Part shown: positions 28,016-36,655 of the stretch, piece after piece
Layout of the letters: every line of letters begins with the position of its first letter
Numbering within the stretch: the stretch's first letter is position 1
From: Desulfobacteraceae bacterium
GTDB taxonomy: Bacteria > Desulfobacterota > Desulfobacteria > Desulfobacterales > SKZT01
Direction: 5' to 3'
NCBI GenBank assembly: GCA_007127235.1
Contig: SKZT01000068.1
Location: forward strand, 1-51,975
Length of the DNA: 51,975 nt
Made by a program: the position numbers and the translations under genes
Notes under the pieces: generated by a model
What the model saw: only the letters and a program-made list of their open reading frames with translations
Databases searched by the model: none
What the model was told of the DNA's origin: nothing

Positions 28016-29056
28016 ATGCAGTTTATCAAACCTGGTACCAACATCGATTTTACCGGCAAAAGAAAAATTGCCTATTTTCTATCTGCCTGTATGATCATTA
28101 TCAGTATATTTTCGGTGATTTTACACGGAGGACCCCGGTATGGTATTGATTTTGCCGGTGGTTCACTAATTCAGATCAAGTTTTTTGAACCGGTTCAAAT
28201 CGATGACATTACAAGCGGACTTTCTCAGCTAAACCTGGACCGGGCCTCTGTTCAAAGGTTCGGTGACAGAGAAGATAATGAATATCTCATTCGTACCGAT
28301 ATAACCGAAGGCTATGATGAAACCTTTTCAGGCCAGCTTCAGACACTACTCAAAGAATCCACAAACAGTGAAGTAGAAATCCGCCGAATTGAAATGGTGG
28401 GGCCACAGGTGGGGCAAGATTTAAGGGAAAAGGCCTTGTTTGCCATGTTTTTTGCTTTGTTGTTTATCACCATTTATATCTCAGGCCGTTTCGAACTCAA
28501 ATGGTTTGTAAGCGGAGGGGTTGCTGCAGCACTTATTTCAGCAGTCTATATTTTATCCGTTTTTAATGTGAGTATCCCATTTTTAATTTTGGCTGCTTTG
28601 ATTGTTACATTAGTCCTGTTTTGGTTTCTTGAGCTTAAGTATGCCATGGGGGCTATTGTCGCGCTTATTCACGACGTTGTTATCACAGTCGGCATTTTTT
28701 CCATTTTCGATATTGAATTCACACTCCCAATTATCGCTGCCTTGCTGACCATCATGGGTTATTCCCTGAATGATACAATTGTTGTTTTTGACCGGATCAG
28801 AGAAAATTTAAGAAAGTATCACAAGAAGCCCCTGGAATTTATTTTAAACCGAAGTATTAACGATACTCTGGCTCGAACAATCCTGACGGCTTTAACAACT
28901 TTGACAGTTGTTTTGTGTTTATTGTTTTTCGGGGGCGGAATCATTCATGATTTTGCTTTTGCCATGACAATCGGAGTTATTATAGGAACCTACTCGTCTA
29001 TCTACGTGGCAAGTCCGATTCTTCTGGCCTATACAAGCAAGAGAAAAAAAACCTGA
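28016..29056 (+). CDS. secF: Protein translocase subunit SecF
   Basis: 346 residues from ATG 28016 (MQFIKPGTNIDF), with GGAG seven bases upstream; ATG 28013 is adjacent and in frame. Motifs: YGIDFAGGSLIQIKF after the first membrane helix, the helix pairs from LFAMFFALLFITIYIS, and YSLNDTIVVFDRIRENLR in the fourth helix region. It pairs with SecD. The protein is slightly longer than E. coli SecF. The gap to dprA is 43 bp. Confidence 0.95.
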   Translation: MQFIKPGTNIDFTGKRKIAYFLSACMIIISIFSVILHGGPRYGIDFAGGSLIQIKFFEPVQIDDITSGLSQLNLDRASVQRFGDREDNEYLIRTDITEGYDETFSGQLQTLLKESTNSEVEIRRIEMVGPQVGQDLREKALFAMFFALLFITIYISGRFELKWFVSGGVAAALISAVYILSVFNVSIPFLILAALIVTLVLFWFLELKYAMGAIVALIHDVVITVGIFSIFDIEFTLPIIAALLTIMGYSLNDTIVVFDRIRENLRKYHKKPLEFILNRSINDTLARTILTALTTLTVVLCLLFFGGGIIHDFAFAMTIGVIIGTYSSIYVASPILLAYTSKRKKT

Positions 29057-29099
29057 TTTTTTTTTAGAAAGGTTAAAAAATTGCTTCAGATAAAAGAGA

Positions 29100-30233
29100 A
29101 TGAGAGAAACTTTTCCGGAAAAACTGTTTCCCTGGTTTGCTCTTAAAAGTATACCGGGAATCGGAAATATTCTTTATAAAAGATTGATTAACAGGTTTTG
29201 TTCCCCGGAAAATGTATTTGCCGCTTCCATTGAAGAGCTTTGTAAAATCAGGGGCCTGTCCAAGAACACAGCTTTCACAATAAAAACATATAAATTCAGA
29301 GATTGTTTTAAAAAAGAAATTGATGATACCATAAAAAGTGGGTTTCATTTAATGACTTTTTCAGACCGGGATTATCCCTCTTTGTTACGCCATATACCAG
29401 ATCCTCCTCCTTACCTCTATGTCTCCGGAAAGCTTATGCCTGAAAGCCATAACATTGCCGTGGTAGGATCCAGGCATCCAACCAATTACGGTATCTCAGA
29501 AGCAAAGCGATTATCTGAAAATCTGGCTGCACGCGGTTTTACCATTGTCAGCGGGATGGCCAGAGGAATCGATTCAGCGGCACACAAGGGGGCACTTTCG
29601 GCGCGCGGCAGAACAATTGCGGTTTTGGGAAGCGGTCTTGCCAGGATTTATCCGCCGGAAAATCGAAAGCTCTTTGAAACCATTTCGGAAAACGGGGCAG
29701 TTATCTCTGAATTTTCGCTTCAGTCCCCTCCGGAGGCACATCATTTCCCTGTTCGAAACCGGATCATAAGCGGAATGGCGTTGGGAACAGTTGTTGTGGA
29801 AGCCGCGAAAAAAAGCGGTTCTCTGATAACAGCCAGATTGGCAGCTGAGCAAAACCGGGAGGTTTTTGCAGTGCCTGGAAGTATCCAGTCTTATAAAAGT
29901 GCGGGTACCAACAGTCTTATCAAACAGGGGGCAAAACTGGTGCAGCATATACAGGATATCATTGAAGAATTATCCCCCCAAATACAAGAAAGCCTTGAAC
30001 CTGATTGTCACAATGGCTATCTTGACAATCAAGCGAAGCGGTTGCCTGATTTAAGTCCTGACGAACAGCGCGTAATAAGTCACCTTGAACCTTATCCGAT
30101 CCACATTGATGAGCTGGTTCGAAAAACAGCCATGGCACCAGGAAGGTTGTTGGGTATTTTACTGAAATTCGAACTGGAGGGTCTTGCAGAGCAATCGCCA
30201 GGTAAGCGTTTTTCTTTAAAAAACCTTGCATGA
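29100..30233 (+). CDS. dprA: DNA-processing protein DprA (Smf)
   Basis: 377 residues. It has an N-terminal helix-hairpin-helix/SAM-like region (SIPGIGNILYKRLINRF), the Rossmann-like core with VVGSRHPTNYG near residue 120, SGMARGIDSAAHKGAL near 160 and REVFAVPGS near 260, and a C-terminal winged helix (SPDEQRVISHLEPYPIHID). DprA loads RecA on incoming single-stranded DNA during natural transformation. Position between secF and topA is a common arrangement (dprA-topA). Confidence 0.94.
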   Translation: MRETFPEKLFPWFALKSIPGIGNILYKRLINRFCSPENVFAASIEELCKIRGLSKNTAFTIKTYKFRDCFKKEIDDTIKSGFHLMTFSDRDYPSLLRHIPDPPPYLYVSGKLMPESHNIAVVGSRHPTNYGISEAKRLSENLAARGFTIVSGMARGIDSAAHKGALSARGRTIAVLGSGLARIYPPENRKLFETISENGAVISEFSLQSPPEAHHFPVRNRIISGMALGTVVVEAAKKSGSLITARLAAEQNREVFAVPGSIQSYKSAGTNSLIKQGAKLVQHIQDIIEELSPQIQESLEPDCHNGYLDNQAKRLPDLSPDEQRVISHLEPYPIHIDELVRKTAMAPGRLLGILLKFELEGLAEQSPGKRFSLKNLA

Positions 30234-30283
30234 TACTGGATAACTTTTGAATAAGGCAATATTGTTTAATTAAAGGAGATGTT

Positions 30284-32551
30284 GTGAATAAGCCACTTCT
30301 CATCGTAGAATCACCAACAAAAGTGAAAACACTTAAAAAATATCTGGGAGATGATTACCGCATCGAAGCAACCCTGGGTCATATTAAAGATTTACCCCAG
30401 AATGAATTGGGCGTGGATATTGAAAACGGGTTTAAGCCGTTTTATAAAAATATACCCGGTAAGCAAAAAGCCATTTCATCATTAAAAAAGGCTGCGGGCG
30501 ATACCATGGAAGTTTACTTGGCTCCGGATCCCGACCGTGAAGGTGAGGCCATCGCATGGCATACTGCAGAAATTTTAAAAAAAAAAGGAAGAAAATTTCA
30601 CCGGGTCCTTTTCCATGAACTTACCGAAAATGCCATTCGGCAAGCCATGTCGTCTCCAAAACAACTTGATGAAAATAAGTATGAAGCACAACAGGCCAGA
30701 AGAATCCTCGACAGACTTGTGGGCTATGAAATATCTCCGTTATTGTGGCGAAAAGTTAAGGGAGGATTAAGTGCAGGGCGAGTCCAATCTGTGGCTTTGA
30801 GGATTATTTGTGAGCGGGAAAGGGCCATTCAGGCTTTTGAGCCGGAAGAATACTGGTCGATTACAGCAGTTTTTGAAGGAAAAACCCCACCTGCGTTTTC
30901 TGCAAAATTGACTCGCCAAAACAACCGGAAACTCAAAATACCCGATGGTTCTTCCGCAAGATCAATTTTAGAACAACTTTCAAACGAGCAGCCTGTCGTT
31001 GAAAAAGTGACCAAAAAAACAATCAAACGCAATCCTCTGCCCCCCTTTACCACAAGCAAACTTCAACAGGATGCTATCAAAAAATTAAGATTTTCCGCCA
31101 AAAAGACCATGGTGGTTGCCCAGCAACTTTATGAAGGTATCGATTTGGCTCATGGGGAACCTGTCGGATTGATTACGTACATGAGAACCGATTCGGTTCG
31201 AATCTCTCAGGAAGCTGCCGAAGAAGCACAAAGGCTGATAGCTGAAAAATTCGGGCCTGATTTTTCGCATGAAAAACCGCGATTTTTCAAAAATAAAAAA
31301 AAAGCGCAGGATGCCCATGAAGCAATTCGCCCCACATCGGTATTGAATACTCCTGAAACATTAGCCCCTTACTTAAATGCAGATCAGATGGCCCTTTATA
31401 AGCTGATCTGGAAACGTTTTGTCGCATCTCAGATGGCCCAGGCACTCATCAACCAGGTGTCAGTCTCCATTGCTTGTGGTCCATACACTTTCAGTGCATC
31501 GGGTTCCACCATAAAATTTCCAGGCTATCTGGCGTTGTATCAATCCGAGGAACAGGGAGATGCCCTTGATGCCAGGACAGAAAAACTTCCTGAACTCACC
31601 GAAAAAATGGTCCTTAAAGCACATCAGTATGAGCCAAAACAGCATTTTACCCAACCACCGCCGCGTTTTTCAGAAGCATCACTGGTAAAAGAACTGGAAG
31701 AAAATGGTATTGGGCGTCCCAGCACTTATGCATCTATTTTATCCACAATCCGGGAAAAAAAATATGTGGAGTTGGATAAAGGTTCTTTTAAACCCAATGA
31801 ACTTGGATTTATTGTAAATGAGCTGCTCGTTGAGCATTTCCCGGATGTTTTCAGTGTGGATTTTACCTCCAATATGGAAAATAATCTTGATTTGCTGGAA
31901 TCTGCTGAAGTCAATTCTCTTGAAGTCCTGGAACGATTTTACGACCCTTTTAAAAAGAACCTGGATATTGCAGTAACCAATATGCTGAGTGTAAAGGGTG
32001 TCGGATTTGCTACCCATCTGAAATGCCCGGAATGTGACTACCCAATACATTTGAAAATTGGTAAAAACGGACCATTTTTGGCCTGCAGCGGGTATCCCGA
32101 TTGCAAATACACCCGGGATTATACTCGCGATGAAAAGGGGATTATTCATCCTATCGAACCAATGTTGGAAGAACTTACCGATAAAACCTGTGAAAAATGC
32201 GGAAAACACATGGTTATGAAATCCGGAAGATACGGTAAGTTTTTGGCCTGCAGCGGGTATCCCGAATGCAAATATACCCGCTCGCTGGATCCTAAAGAAG
32301 CGGGAAAAACAATCGGCATGAAATGCTCTGAAGAAAAATGTGATGGAGAAATTGTGGAAAGAATTTCCAAGAGAGGTAAAACTTTCTATGGATGCAGCCG
32401 TTTTCCCAAATGCAAATTTGCTTCCTGGGATAAACCGATAAACAAACCATGTCCTGAATGCGGTTCTAAATTTCTGGTTGAAAAATCAACTAAAAAAGAA
32501 GGGGATTTTGTAACATGCCCTGATAGAAAGTGTGCATACAAGGAGTTTTGA
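30284..32551 (+). CDS. topA: DNA topoisomerase I
   Basis: 755 residues. The Toprim domain starts LLIVESPTKVKTLKKYL and has the acidic triad in APDPDREGEAIAWH near residue 83. The active-site tyrosine is in GLITYMRTDS near 298. The C-terminus carries four Cys4 zinc ribbons from about residue 580 (CPECDYPIHLKI, CEKCGKHMVMKS, CSEEKCDGEIVER, CPECGSKFLVEK). It relaxes negative supercoils. The start is GTG 30284, fixed by AAAGGAG eight bases upstream. Confidence 0.97.
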   Translation: MNKPLLIVESPTKVKTLKKYLGDDYRIEATLGHIKDLPQNELGVDIENGFKPFYKNIPGKQKAISSLKKAAGDTMEVYLAPDPDREGEAIAWHTAEILKKKGRKFHRVLFHELTENAIRQAMSSPKQLDENKYEAQQARRILDRLVGYEISPLLWRKVKGGLSAGRVQSVALRIICERERAIQAFEPEEYWSITAVFEGKTPPAFSAKLTRQNNRKLKIPDGSSARSILEQLSNEQPVVEKVTKKTIKRNPLPPFTTSKLQQDAIKKLRFSAKKTMVVAQQLYEGIDLAHGEPVGLITYMRTDSVRISQEAAEEAQRLIAEKFGPDFSHEKPRFFKNKKKAQDAHEAIRPTSVLNTPETLAPYLNADQMALYKLIWKRFVASQMAQALINQVSVSIACGPYTFSASGSTIKFPGYLALYQSEEQGDALDARTEKLPELTEKMVLKAHQYEPKQHFTQPPPRFSEASLVKELEENGIGRPSTYASILSTIREKKYVELDKGSFKPNELGFIVNELLVEHFPDVFSVDFTSNMENNLDLLESAEVNSLEVLERFYDPFKKNLDIAVTNMLSVKGVGFATHLKCPECDYPIHLKIGKNGPFLACSGYPDCKYTRDYTRDEKGIIHPIEPMLEELTDKTCEKCGKHMVMKSGRYGKFLACSGYPECKYTRSLDPKEAGKTIGMKCSEEKCDGEIVERISKRGKTFYGCSRFPKCKFASWDKPINKPCPECGSKFLVEKSTKKEGDFVTCPDRKCAYKEF

Positions 32552-32555
32552 CAAC

Positions 32556-32948
32556 ATGAGTAATGACAAGATCAACCAAGAGCAATCAGGAAACTCTTTC
32601 ATGGCTGATATTAATATTATTGAAGATGTCCTCAAAAGTATTATCTCGAAAATTCACGAGATTTTTATTAAGGAAACTCTTGATGATACCGAATATATTC
32701 GAAACGTCAAGACAGTGCTCAGCGGAACAAACGATTTTTTTCAGGTAAACAAAGAGGTTGTTCCTGATTCTGAAATATTGTTACAAAAACTGTACGAATT
32801 TTCTAGAAATTTATGGCTTTCAGAACTAAAAACAAGGCTTGAGCGGGAATCCGAATCTGAGGATTCAGAAGAAGCTGAACTTGAAAATGACGATTATTAT
32901 GAATATTACTTCGACTACATATATGCCAACGACAATTACCCTAAATAA
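32556..32948 (+). CDS. Small acidic protein of unknown function
   Basis: 130 residues from ATG 32556 (MSNDKINQEQSGN), four bases after the topA stop; the AGGAG lies inside the end of topA, suggesting coupling. The C-terminus is remarkably acidic and tyrosine-rich (ESESEDSEEAELENDDYYEY). No membrane segment or signal peptide. I do not recognise a family. Confidence 0.6.
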   Translation: MSNDKINQEQSGNSFMADINIIEDVLKSIISKIHEIFIKETLDDTEYIRNVKTVLSGTNDFFQVNKEVVPDSEILLQKLYEFSRNLWLSELKTRLERESESEDSEEAELENDDYYEYYFDYIYANDNYPK

Positions 32949-32999
32949 ATGCCTTCATTAAGAAATATGCCATTTTCGGGAAATCTGACTGGTTATGTC

Positions 33000-33491
33000 C
33001 TAAAATACGTTTCCTTCGATAAACCTGAGAACCTCGTCTCTGTTTTTCCCTGAACAATTTTCAATTTGCTGATAGCAATCAGCGCAAAAGTATATAAAAT
33101 CTTTGTAAAAATGAACTTGGCTCAGGGGTATTTTATCTTCGCAAATGCTGCATACAAATTCTGGACCCGATGTAAAAAGGCTGCGATTAAGATGTTTAAC
33201 GCCTATGCCCAAGATTTCACTTCCTCCAACTTGCAGGCACCATATAACCTTTGAACGATAAAAATTATAAATTCGAATCCCACCATGAGTTTCAATTGGC
33301 TGCTTTTCTATCCAAATATAGACATCTGACCATGGGGCTATAGGATATTGTGTCTCAAAATACATGCCTTCTTCACTGATATTGCGCATATGTGCGGAAA
33401 ATAGATTGTCCGTGGTTGGTTTGGCAAAGATAATAGGCGTTTCTATAGGGAAACGCGAATGGTTTCTTGGAATATTGTGGGCTCGGTACAT
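33000..33491 (-). CDS. PilZ-like domain protein with C-terminal cysteine pairs
   Basis: 163 residues from ATG 33491, preceded by AGGAGGAAAA. The N-terminal 100 residues resemble a PilZ c-di-GMP receptor: an Arg-containing start (RNHSRFPIETPIIF), the NISEEGMYFET turn corresponding to the D/NxSxxG motif near residue 37, and GIGVKHLN. The C-terminal 55 residues have CSICEDKIPLSQVHFYKDF followed by CADC, a Cys4 zinc-binding pattern. The classical RxxxR is imperfect, so c-di-GMP binding is not certain. It may be a sensor or regulator. Confidence 0.7.
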   Translation of the reverse strand: MYRAHNIPRNHSRFPIETPIIFAKPTTDNLFSAHMRNISEEGMYFETQYPIAPWSDVYIWIEKQPIETHGGIRIYNFYRSKVIWCLQVGGSEILGIGVKHLNRSLFTSGPEFVCSICEDKIPLSQVHFYKDFIYFCADCYQQIENCSGKNRDEVLRFIEGNVF

Positions 33492-33672
33492 TTTTTCCTC
33501 CTTTTGCAATTAAGCCCTATCGGAGGTTGTTTTTTTAGTTCCCGGCTACCTTTTATAACCAGGTATTTGATGTCAGGATATAACTCAGAATACTCCGCCA
33601 ATAAAATCTGTCAATAGGCAATTATACCTATATATGAAAAATGTATTGTGTATAATAAATGCTTTAACTGCT

Positions 33673-34401
33673 TCATCCGCAACCTTGATTTTGCCTCCCT
33701 TTTATATTTTCCAAAAAAGGCTGAAATAAATAATAAATATCATCCAAGCATTCATCTATATCGATAAGTGCAAACTTCGCATATACATCCAGCATAATCA
33801 AGGCATTTACGGTTGAATCGGTTTTAACAGCGCTTCTGAGCCGTTTTAGCATATATTGATTCACTTTTTGCATCTCAGAATACACCTCGATAAGACCATC
33901 CATCTTTAAATCAGCAGGGTTTCCGGATTTTTTTAAAAAATATTGGGTCAAAAGAAATGAAGCCGCTGCTCGAAAAAGGGTTTCCTCCTGAGTTGCCAGC
34001 GGAAGATGAAAACGTCCCATGGGAATAAAAAAGCGGGTAACAGGACATCCGCAGGTTGCAATCAGCAAACCCATCAGAGAACTGATTCCCCTTGCTACAG
34101 TGGTGTTATGGGTGGTTTTCCTGTCATGGGTTACCACGGTGAGGTGAACGGGATTATATGAATAGACATTATCAAAGGCGTGAATGAGAGGCAACAGACT
34201 GGCAGCCTGTGGGCAATACATGGTTTTTTTTGGGTCCAAAGTGCAATTCGGGCATTGATGGAAATCGATTTTAATCCATTCTTTGGGGTTATCAATAGGT
34301 TGTTTTGTTAAATGAAAAGGATTATCATTAAAACAATAATTAAAGGTTTCTACTTTGCCATCCTGAAAAGTGAATGTGTACTCCACCTGGTAGGCGCACA
34401 T
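33673..34401 (-). CDS. Conserved cysteine-containing protein of unknown function
   Basis: 242 residues from ATG 34401 (MCAYQVEYTFTF), preceded by AAGGAG; the frame is open to 34434. Features: CPNCTLDPKKTMYCPQA near residues 50-65 with three cysteines, GISSLMGLLIATCGCPVTR near 105-125 with two more, then GRFHLPLATQEETLFRAAA. The clustered cysteines suggest metal binding or redox use. I recall related hypothetical proteins in sulfate reducers (possibly DUF6901), which is a memory and not a search result. It is flanked by the PilZ-like and methyltransferase-like genes. Confidence 0.65.
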   Translation of the reverse strand: MCAYQVEYTFTFQDGKVETFNYCFNDNPFHLTKQPIDNPKEWIKIDFHQCPNCTLDPKKTMYCPQAASLLPLIHAFDNVYSYNPVHLTVVTHDRKTTHNTTVARGISSLMGLLIATCGCPVTRFFIPMGRFHLPLATQEETLFRAAASFLLTQYFLKKSGNPADLKMDGLIEVYSEMQKVNQYMLKRLRSAVKTDSTVNALIMLDVYAKFALIDIDECLDDIYYLFQPFLENIKGRQNQGCG

Positions 34402-34650
34402 ATGAATTCTCCTTGTTTTTTTTATTTTACACATCCGTACCCTGATAACATATCAAAATTTTAAAAAATATGCCTTTTCTTTTTTGAAGACATAATCATT
34501 TTTTAAATCTTTCAAATTAATGATTTGACAATGATAGGAGTTTCCAATAATTTAGTACAGCGAGGCTGATTTTTGATAAGGATATATTCCGTCATTTAGG
34601 ATCAGAAAAAAATAAATTCATTTTAGCCTGAAAGGGGCTGTTGAGAGAAC

Positions 34651-35622
34651 ATGATGAATTTTTTCAATTTTGGAAAAGAAATGCTCCGCCTTCTGCACCA
34701 TAAAAGTAAGGGGCGCGAAATTTTTTCAAATATCACAACATGCAACTCCTATTCATTTGAAACGTTAAATGAAACCCCTTCCCCTGCATTATCCAACTCA
34801 AAAAGCGTGTATTGCCCCACGGCCCAATCTGTTCAAAGCCCCGGTATTCATCAGAAGTCAGCAGGTCAGATGTTGCCGGGCGAGGATTCTTTGGTGCTGC
34901 TGAATGCATACCTTTTTTCCCGGGAAAATTTCCAGGAAGACATTTCAAAACTAAAAAAAATACTCAAGATGGACCATATCATTTTTGAAATAGGATGCGG
35001 AAGTGGTGAAGTGGCGTGGAAAATTGCGAAAAATAATCCGCATACGGGTGTCATTGCCATTGATAAATACGATTGGGCTGTCCCGCTGAATGAGGGTTCT
35101 CATTACCAAAAAACGGCTTTGGTCTGGAGAGAAAAACGTTTGGATGCTCAGCAATATGCCCCTGAAAATTTGGTGCTATTGAGGGGGGAAGGTGAAATTA
35201 TTCGTTTTTTCCCCGACCATTGTATCGACACCGTTTTAATGATTAATCCTGAACCCAAAGTCTGTGAAGCTTTTCTCAAATTCATTGCTCAAGATAAATG
35301 GTTTAAAAAAATAAAACCCGGCTCAGGCCAAATTTTCGTGGTACCATTTTCCAGGGAATTGGGAGTGTCGGCCTATGGTGGTTTTGAATATGATTATTCC
35401 GAAACAGGGCCTGGAAATTTGGATTATCTCTCTGTTTCTCCTTTTGAGTTCCGGCGGGGAGAAAAAAAACATTGGGGATTGGATCTAAGCCGTGCTTCAG
35501 CTTATTCCAGAAATTCAACCCGAAATGATGTCTATATTTATGGAAATCAGTTTCAGGTTTCCTCCCTGTCTGCATATCATACCATCATTAAAAGATTTTT
35601 TTGCATATCTATAGCTTTTTAG
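34651..35622 (+). CDS. TrmB-like SAM-dependent methyltransferase with N-terminal extension
   Basis: 323 residues from ATG 34651. The first 100 residues are not recognised (Ser/Pro-rich, low complexity). Residues about 105-250 form a class I methyltransferase: IIFEIGCGSGEVAWKIA is the SAM-binding motif I, GVIAIDKYDW follows as motif II, and DTVLMINPEPK occupies the motif IV position where TrmB has FPDPWPK. The last residues and stop codon lie inside palindromic repeat copy C, so the natural C-terminus may have been altered. The substrate is unknown. Confidence 0.65.
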   Translation: MMNFFNFGKEMLRLLHHKSKGREIFSNITTCNSYSFETLNETPSPALSNSKSVYCPTAQSVQSPGIHQKSAGQMLPGEDSLVLLNAYLFSRENFQEDISKLKKILKMDHIIFEIGCGSGEVAWKIAKNNPHTGVIAIDKYDWAVPLNEGSHYQKTALVWREKRLDAQQYAPENLVLLRGEGEIIRFFPDHCIDTVLMINPEPKVCEAFLKFIAQDKWFKKIKPGSGQIFVVPFSRELGVSAYGGFEYDYSETGPGNLDYLSVSPFEFRRGEKKHWGLDLSRASAYSRNSTRNDVYIYGNQFQVSSLSAYHTIIKRFFCISIAF

Positions 35623-35716
35623 AAAATGTTTTTGGCAAGGATAGAGTGAGGAGATTATGCTTTTTCGTATATCCCCGACCGATAACGCAGCCAAAAACAT
35701 TTTCTGGAAAGCTATA
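35610..35716 (+). repeat. Dispersed palindromic repeat, copy C
   Basis: Begins TATAGCTTTTTAGAAAATG and ends with the inverted AACATTTTCTGGAAAGCTATA; the centre has TTTTTCGTATATCCCCGACC and GATAACGCAGCC. Same orientation as copy B. It overlaps the 3' end of the methyltransferase-like gene: TTAG replaces the CCAG of the other copies and creates that gene's TAG stop. Confidence 0.85.
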
Positions 35717-35750
35717 TGTTGGGCGGAAGATGACCGCACACATGCCTTCA

Positions 35751-36503
35751 TTATTCAGTTACTATACGCTCATCATCTTTGTCTTCATGGCCGACCGGAC
35801 AAGACAGTTCACACGCTCTGCAGTATTTGATGGGGGGATCCGAAAGATAAAAAGATCCCGTGTTTTTAGCAATTGAACTTTCTTTTTCATCATGTTCCAT
35901 TTGTTTTTGGCATAATAACCGGTCATAGGAACCGCTTTCGAAGGCGTTTTGGGGACAGGCTTCTATACATGGCGCCTGGCAATTTTCGCAAGGCAAAAAA
36001 TCCTTTGAGCCCTTGGTGGGTGTTAACGTGCAGTTGACAAATAAAGCACGAAGCCGGATCCTGGGACCATAGACGGGGGTGATTAAAAGATTGTTTTTGC
36101 CGATTACCCCCATTGCCGCACATGCAGCGGAATCCTTCAGGAAAATACCTCCTTTGTGGATATAGTAAGGTAGATCGTTTGCCACAATTCCGTGGTTTTT
36201 TTTTAACCACCTTTTTAATTGTCTTGTAATGGAAATCAATTTACGATTACCGGCAGTTCCCTGGTTTCCATCCCACCAGTCAAGTGAAGGCTCTGTGGAA
36301 GGATGCTTCAACGCTAAAATGATCACTGCCTTTGCTTTGGATGGCCATCGGACATTCTTGGAATATAAATGAGAAGGGGATTGTCGAATTGATTGCAAAC
36401 TTGATATTCCAGCCAATGATGCTCCCAAGGCCAGAGCTTTTTCAATAATAGCCACTGAAAGATCCTGTTCGGTCTGATGAGATGACATCATGGTTGATTC
36501 CAT
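35751..36503 (-). CDS. Double 4Fe-4S cluster reductase-like protein (QueG-related)
   Basis: 250 residues. The C-terminal half carries two ferredoxin-type cysteine groups, CENCQAPCIEACP near residue 168 and CRACELSCPVG near 228, spaced like the double-cluster domain of epoxyqueuosine reductase (QueG) and corrinoid-protein reductases. The middle (AACAAMGVIGKNNLLITPVYG) also matches that group. It lacks the C-terminal HEAT repeats of QueG and is shorter, so the substrate is uncertain. Divergent from the selenoprotein hdrA gene, 150 bp away, which suggests a redox context. Confidence 0.75.
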   Translation of the reverse strand: MESTMMSSHQTEQDLSVAIIEKALALGASLAGISSLQSIRQSPSHLYSKNVRWPSKAKAVIILALKHPSTEPSLDWWDGNQGTAGNRKLISITRQLKRWLKKNHGIVANDLPYYIHKGGIFLKDSAACAAMGVIGKNNLLITPVYGPRIRLRALFVNCTLTPTKGSKDFLPCENCQAPCIEACPQNAFESGSYDRLLCQKQMEHDEKESSIAKNTGSFYLSDPPIKYCRACELSCPVGHEDKDDERIVTE

Positions 36504-36530
36504 ATTTAAAAGGAAATTCCGTAAATTTTA

Positions 36531-36559
36531 TTGACAAAACGCCTTCCAGAAGATAAAAA
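36531..36559 (+). promoter_or_regulatory. Candidate sigma-70 promoter for hdrA
   Basis: TTGACA at 36531-36536, a 17-bp spacer and TAAAAA at 36554-36559, about 95 bp before the hdrA start. The leader contains a GGTAA...TTACC hairpin around 36594-36631. The same -35/-10 pair and spacing are used before the trp operon. Confidence 0.6.
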
Positions 36560-36655
36560 ACAAGATTGCGCTTAAAATTATAGTCGGCTATATGGTAACC
36601 GGGTTCAGGGTTGCCATGCCGTGATTACCCATATTTTTATCAGGAGATTTCAAAA

